Part shown: positions 61,196-64,000 of the stretch, one piece after another
How positions within the stretch are numbered: the stretch's first letter is position 1
Layout: every line of letters begins with the position of its first letter
Assembly (NCBI RefSeq): GCF_027105055.1
Contig: NZ_CP114264.1
Location: 372,001-436,000, forward strand
DNA: 64,000 nt
Direction of reading: 5' to 3'
Origin: Acinetobacter sp. TR3
GTDB taxonomy: Bacteria > Pseudomonadota > Gammaproteobacteria > Pseudomonadales > Moraxellaceae
Notes under the pieces: generated by a model
What the model saw: only the letters and a program-made list of their open reading frames with translations
Databases searched by the model: none
What the model was told of the DNA's origin: nothing
Made by a program: the position numbers and the translations under genes

Positions 61196-62131
61196 TTAAT
61201 AAATTTTCTCGTAACCTTCTGCTCGGGTTTTGAATCTACGGTGAAACCACATCCATTGAGTTGGTGCGATACGCAATTGAGCCTCAATGATTCTATTCAC
61301 CCGAATTGCATCATCGAGTTCATTTTCACTGGGCATATTTTCAACAATAGGCTCAATCAGAACTTTGTATTGTGGATTACGAACATCACCATAACGATAA
61401 AAATAAAGCGGGATTGCAACAGATTTGGAGATTTTTAATAGACGACGATGTGCAGTAACAGTGGCAGCAGGAACACCGAAAAAAGGCGCCATGACACCTT
61501 GTTTTAAGCCAAAATCTTGGTCTGGACTATACCAAATCGCACCGCCATCTTTTAAGCGACGAACCAAGCCACGCATATCATCATGATCAATTTGCTGTTG
61601 ATAAATGGTTGCGCGACAACGATAAATCAGCATATCCAACATCGGATTATTCTGTGGACGATAGACCACATCAGGCTCAAAATATTGAGCACAAATATAA
61701 CCACCTGCATCCAATAAAGTACTGTGTGTACCTAGCAATAAGATACTTTTGCCTTGTGCTTTGGCTGAGTTGATGTGCTCTAGACCTTCAATACTATGGC
61801 GTCCTTTAAACCAATTTGGACAATACCAAGCATTTAATGTTTCAAATACACCCAACATCATGTCGACAAACACTTGTTTTGCTTGTACTTCAACCTCAAC
61901 AGGAGACCATTCAGGGAAGCAAACTTCCAGATTTCTGATTGTGGTTTTTCGACGTGATTTGAGCAAGTGCCAGCATAATGAGGCTAAACCATGTGCCAAG
62001 CGCCATTGAATTGCCCAAGGTAAGATTGCTAAGAGCATGAGAAAAGTGATGGCGATCCAGATTTTCCAATACTTAGGGAGTAAAAATTCCCATTGAAACT
62101 CGCCAGGGATATAAGACTGCTTTTGACTCAT
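61196..62131 (-). CDS. Lipid A biosynthesis acyltransferase (LpxL/LpxM family)
   Basis: A 311-aa inner-membrane acyltransferase that adds a secondary acyl chain to lipid A. One membrane helix (IWIAITFLMLLAILPWAI) is near the N-terminus. The catalytic HX4D motif is GTHSTLLDAGG, and further family segments are VYRPQNNPMLDMLI, WYSPDQDFG and APFFGVPAATVTA. I cannot decide between LpxL and LpxM from sequence alone. ATG 62131 begins MSQKQSYIPGEF; the frame is open 15 codons upstream. It is divergent from the macrodomain gene. Confidence 0.9.
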   Translation of the reverse strand: MSQKQSYIPGEFQWEFLLPKYWKIWIAITFLMLLAILPWAIQWRLAHGLASLCWHLLKSRRKTTIRNLEVCFPEWSPVEVEVQAKQVFVDMMLGVFETLNAWYCPNWFKGRHSIEGLEHINSAKAQGKSILLLGTHSTLLDAGGYICAQYFEPDVVYRPQNNPMLDMLIYRCRATIYQQQIDHDDMRGLVRRLKDGGAIWYSPDQDFGLKQGVMAPFFGVPAATVTAHRRLLKISKSVAIPLYFYRYGDVRNPQYKVLIEPIVENMPSENELDDAIRVNRIIEAQLRIAPTQWMWFHRRFKTRAEGYEKIY

Positions 62132-62268
62132 AAACTCGAAATATGAATAACGTTGAATTTTGAAGCAGTGTAGCATGAAGTCGGTTTAGTAATTTAAATG
62201 TTAAATAAAACCGCAGTTGTTGTAGCGTAAATCAGCCATTAAACAGCTCTGATAAAGAGGAGAAGATT

Positions 62269-62796
62269 TTGAAAAGTATAAAAATAATGAAAGGAGATAT
62301 TACCCAAATCACGGTAGATGCAATTGTTAATGCGGCCAATACTTCACTATTAGGTGGTGGAGGTGTAGATGGTGCAATTCATCGTCGTGGTGGTGTAGCG
62401 ATTTTGGCAGATTGTCAAAAGATTCGTGCCAAGCAAGGTGGTTGTGCAGTTGGCGAAGCGGTCATGACCACCGCGGGGAATCTACCAGCAAAATATGTGA
62501 TTCATACTGTTGGACCAACATGGTTAAATGGTGAGAAAAACGAACCAATTTTATTAGAAAATGCTTATCGTAATAGTTTTAAACTCGCTGATCATCTGGG
62601 TTTAAAAACAATCGCCTTTCCAAATATTTCAACAGGAATTTATCGGTTTCCTAAACAGCGTGCTGCTCAAATCGCTTTTACAGTGATTAATGACGAGTTA
62701 AAACAAAGTCAGTCAGTCCAAGAAGTAATTTTTGTTTGTTTTGATGATGAAAATTTTAATATTTATCATTCATTAAAAGATGATTTTGAAATCTAA
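62269..62796 (+). CDS. Macrodomain protein (O-acetyl-ADP-ribose deacetylase, YmdB-like)
   Basis: A 175-aa single-domain macro protein that removes acetyl from O-acetyl-ADP-ribose or ADP-ribose from proteins. Key motifs are [20 protein letters not shown], then [36 protein letters not shown] and [14 protein letters not shown]. The start is TTG 62269 with AGAGGAG 6-12 bases upstream. ATG 62287 is in frame but lacks that spacing. It is divergent from the acyltransferase gene and ends at a hairpin before uup. Confidence 0.92.
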   Translation: MKSIKIMKGDITQITVDAIVNAANTSLLGGGGVDGAIHRRGGVAILADCQKIRAKQGGCAVGEAVMTTAGNLPAKYVIHTVGPTWLNGEKNEPILLENAYRNSFKLADHLGLKTIAFPNISTGIYRFPKQRAAQIAFTVINDELKQSQSVQEVIFVCFDDENFNIYHSLKDDFEI

Positions 62797-62816
62797 GCAC
62801 TCATTGGATTTTAATA

Positions 62817-62845
62817 GAGCATCTATCATTTATGGATAGATGCTC
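62817..62845. terminator. Hairpin between macrodomain gene and uup
   Basis: A perfect 11-bp stem (62817-62827 with 62835-62845) with a 7-nt loop. T-runs are absent. It lies between convergent genes and may end both transcripts. Confidence 0.6.
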
Positions 62846-62854
62846 ATCATCTGA

Positions 62855-64000
62855 TTAATTGCCTTTCGACATATTTTCTAAGATGTCCCAACGTTCCAAC
62901 TTCTCAAGCAAAGATTCTTCAATTTCTGCTAAACGTTGACTCGCCAAAGTTGCAGCATTAGCGTCAGAGACAAACCAAGAACCATCTGCAAGCTTTGCTG
63001 AAAGTTCTGCTTGTTCTTTTTCAAGTTTTTCCATTTCAGCAGGAAGTTGTTCTAACTCACGTTGGTCTTTATAACTGAGTTTGACTTTTTTAGGCGCTGA
63101 TGCCGCGGCGGCAGCCGCTTCTGCTTTGGCTTGCGCTTTCTTAACATCACTTTTTTGATCGACAACTTTGTCATCTGGGCGTTGTTCTAAGTAATCTTGA
63201 TAACCACCAACGTATTCATCAATATTACCTTTGCCGTCAAAAACCCACGTTGAAGTCACGACATTATCCATAAAGGCACGGTCATGTGAGATCAATAACA
63301 AAGTGCCTTTATACTCAGATAACATCTCTTCAAGCAACTCAAGTGTCACCATATCTAAGTCATTGGTAGGCTCATCCATCACGATTAAGTTCGATGGTTT
63401 CAATAACAGTTTTGCCAATAAGATACGGTTTCTCTCACCACCCGACAGTGCTTTCACTGGTGTACGTGCACGCTCTGGTGAGAATAAAAAGTCTTGTAAA
63501 TAACTATAGATATGACGACGGTTACCATTTACATCAACAAAATCAGAACCTTCAGAAACGTTGGCCATCACTGTTTTTTCAAGGTCTAAGGCGTTACGTA
63601 GTTGATCAAAATAAGCAACTTCTAATTGAGTACCTGTTTTAACTGAACCTGCGTGTTCGATTTCACCCAAAATAGCTTTAATCAGTGTGGTTTTACCGAC
63701 ACCATTATCGCCCACTAAACCGATACGATCTCCACGAAGAACCAGTGCTGAGAAATCTTTGATAATCGGCGCATTATCACCAAAGGTGACACTTAAATGT
63801 TCAATTTCAAATACCAATTTACCTGAACGATTGGCATCTTGGGTCGCCATGCTGACTTTGCCTTGTTGCGAGCGACGAGCTTTAGATTGCTCACGTAAAT
63901 CTTTTAGTGCACGAACACGACCTTCATTACGTGTACGACGAGCCTTGATGCCTTGACGAATCCATGCTTCTTCTTCAGCTAATTTTTTATCAAATAAAGC
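62855..64000 (-). CDS. uup: ABC-F ATPase Uup, C-terminal part (5' end outside window)
   Basis: The frame is open to the window edge, so only the last 381 codons are seen. ABC-F proteins such as Uup act on the ribosome or on DNA branch structures. The second ATP-binding domain is complete: Walker A VGDNGVGKTTLIKA, signature LSGGERNRILLAKLLL, Walker B NLIVMDEPTNDLDM and the switch LISHDRAFMD. The linker before it (EEAWIRQGIKARRTRN) is Uup-like. The C-terminal coiled-coil domain (KLSYKDQRELEQLPAEMEKL) identifies Uup rather than EttA or YheS. An internal ATG 63850 is not the start. Confidence 0.93.
   Translation of the reverse strand, partial: ALFDKKLAEEEAWIRQGIKARRTRNEGRVRALKDLREQSKARRSQQGKVSMATQDANRSGKLVFEIEHLSVTFGDNAPIIKDFSALVLRGDRIGLVGDNGVGKTTLIKAILGEIEHAGSVKTGTQLEVAYFDQLRNALDLEKTVMANVSEGSDFVDVNGNRRHIYSYLQDFLFSPERARTPVKALSGGERNRILLAKLLLKPSNLIVMDEPTNDLDMVTLELLEEMLSEYKGTLLLISHDRAFMDNVVTSTWVFDGKGNIDEYVGGYQDYLEQRPDDKVVDQKSDVKKAQAKAEAAAAAASAPKKVKLSYKDQRELEQLPAEMEKLEKEQAELSAKLADGSWFVSDANAATLASQRLAEIEESLLEKLERWDILENMSKGN

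Noticed and set aside
1..64000. CRISPR array, insertion sequence, integron or prophage
   Set aside because: No regularly spaced direct repeats, transposase or integrase-like ORF or terminal inverted repeats were seen; codon use is uniform across the window.

Overview
The window looks like a stretch of an Acinetobacter chromosome (Moraxellaceae, Gammaproteobacteria). The base composition is AT-rich. The MATE transporter matches what I remember of A. baumannii AbeM over nearly its whole length. Several neighbourhoods (lnt-corC, rppH-ptsP, leuC-leuD-leuB, asd-fimV-truA) are typical of the Acinetobacter/Pseudomonas relatives. Most of the content is housekeeping. I see no insertion sequence, prophage, integron or CRISPR array.

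Layout. 1-7.4 kb: the end of a type II secretion pseudopilin gene, two small membrane proteins, lnt-corC, tusA and ETF-ubiquinone oxidoreductase. 7.6-15.5 kb: DUF1285, murI, a DUF4062 protein, hemH, a metallo-hydrolase, yacG, a TrmB-like methyltransferase, an HI0933-type flavoprotein, a deleted GFA-family gene, a flavin reductase and a HopJ-family protein. 16.4-17.4 kb: a fluoride-resistance unit made of a promoter, a fluoride riboswitch, a 24-codon reading frame overlapping a Shine-Dalgarno hairpin, crcB, and a DUF190 gene with an in-frame amber codon. 17.5-17.8 kb: a cysteine-free L31 gene with a near-consensus Zur box over its -10 element. 17.9-25.2 kb: a UbiB-like kinase, abeM, a YdcZ transporter, hemW, two identical tRNA-Lys genes and a FATP-type acyl-CoA synthetase. 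25.3-31 kb: rne with a long 5' region, divergent from rluC and a phosphatase gene.

31-38.4 kb holds regulators, a GST, a metallo-hydrolase, DoxX and DCC proteins, catalase and a lipoprotein. 38.4-42.2 kb holds ptsP, rppH and a HAD hydrolase. 42.2-45.9 kb is a string of less-characterised genes: two tandem small membrane paralogues, DUF2252, Spo0M-like, and a membrane protein with a Ser/Cys/Gly tail. 45.9-51.3 kb is the leucine unit (LysR, DUF2061 with a Fur-like box, leuC, leuD, an interposed lipoprotein, leuB). 51.3-64 kb holds a broken lipoprotein gene, an LprI-like protein, infA, an AraC regulator, truA, asparaginase, a FimV encoded as two separate genes, asd, a membrane EEP-family protein, an LpxL/LpxM-type acyltransferase, a macrodomain protein and the end of uup.

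The strongest points for follow-up are the fluoride unit, the Zur-L31 unit, the two-gene FimV, and the broken genes that have no start codon and are easily missed. I did not find a convincingly new multi-gene system. The clearest candidate for new biology is the fluoride riboswitch leader, with its small ORF coupled to a hairpin that pairs with the crcB ribosome-binding site. All calls come from reading the sequence by eye. No database search or structure prediction was run.
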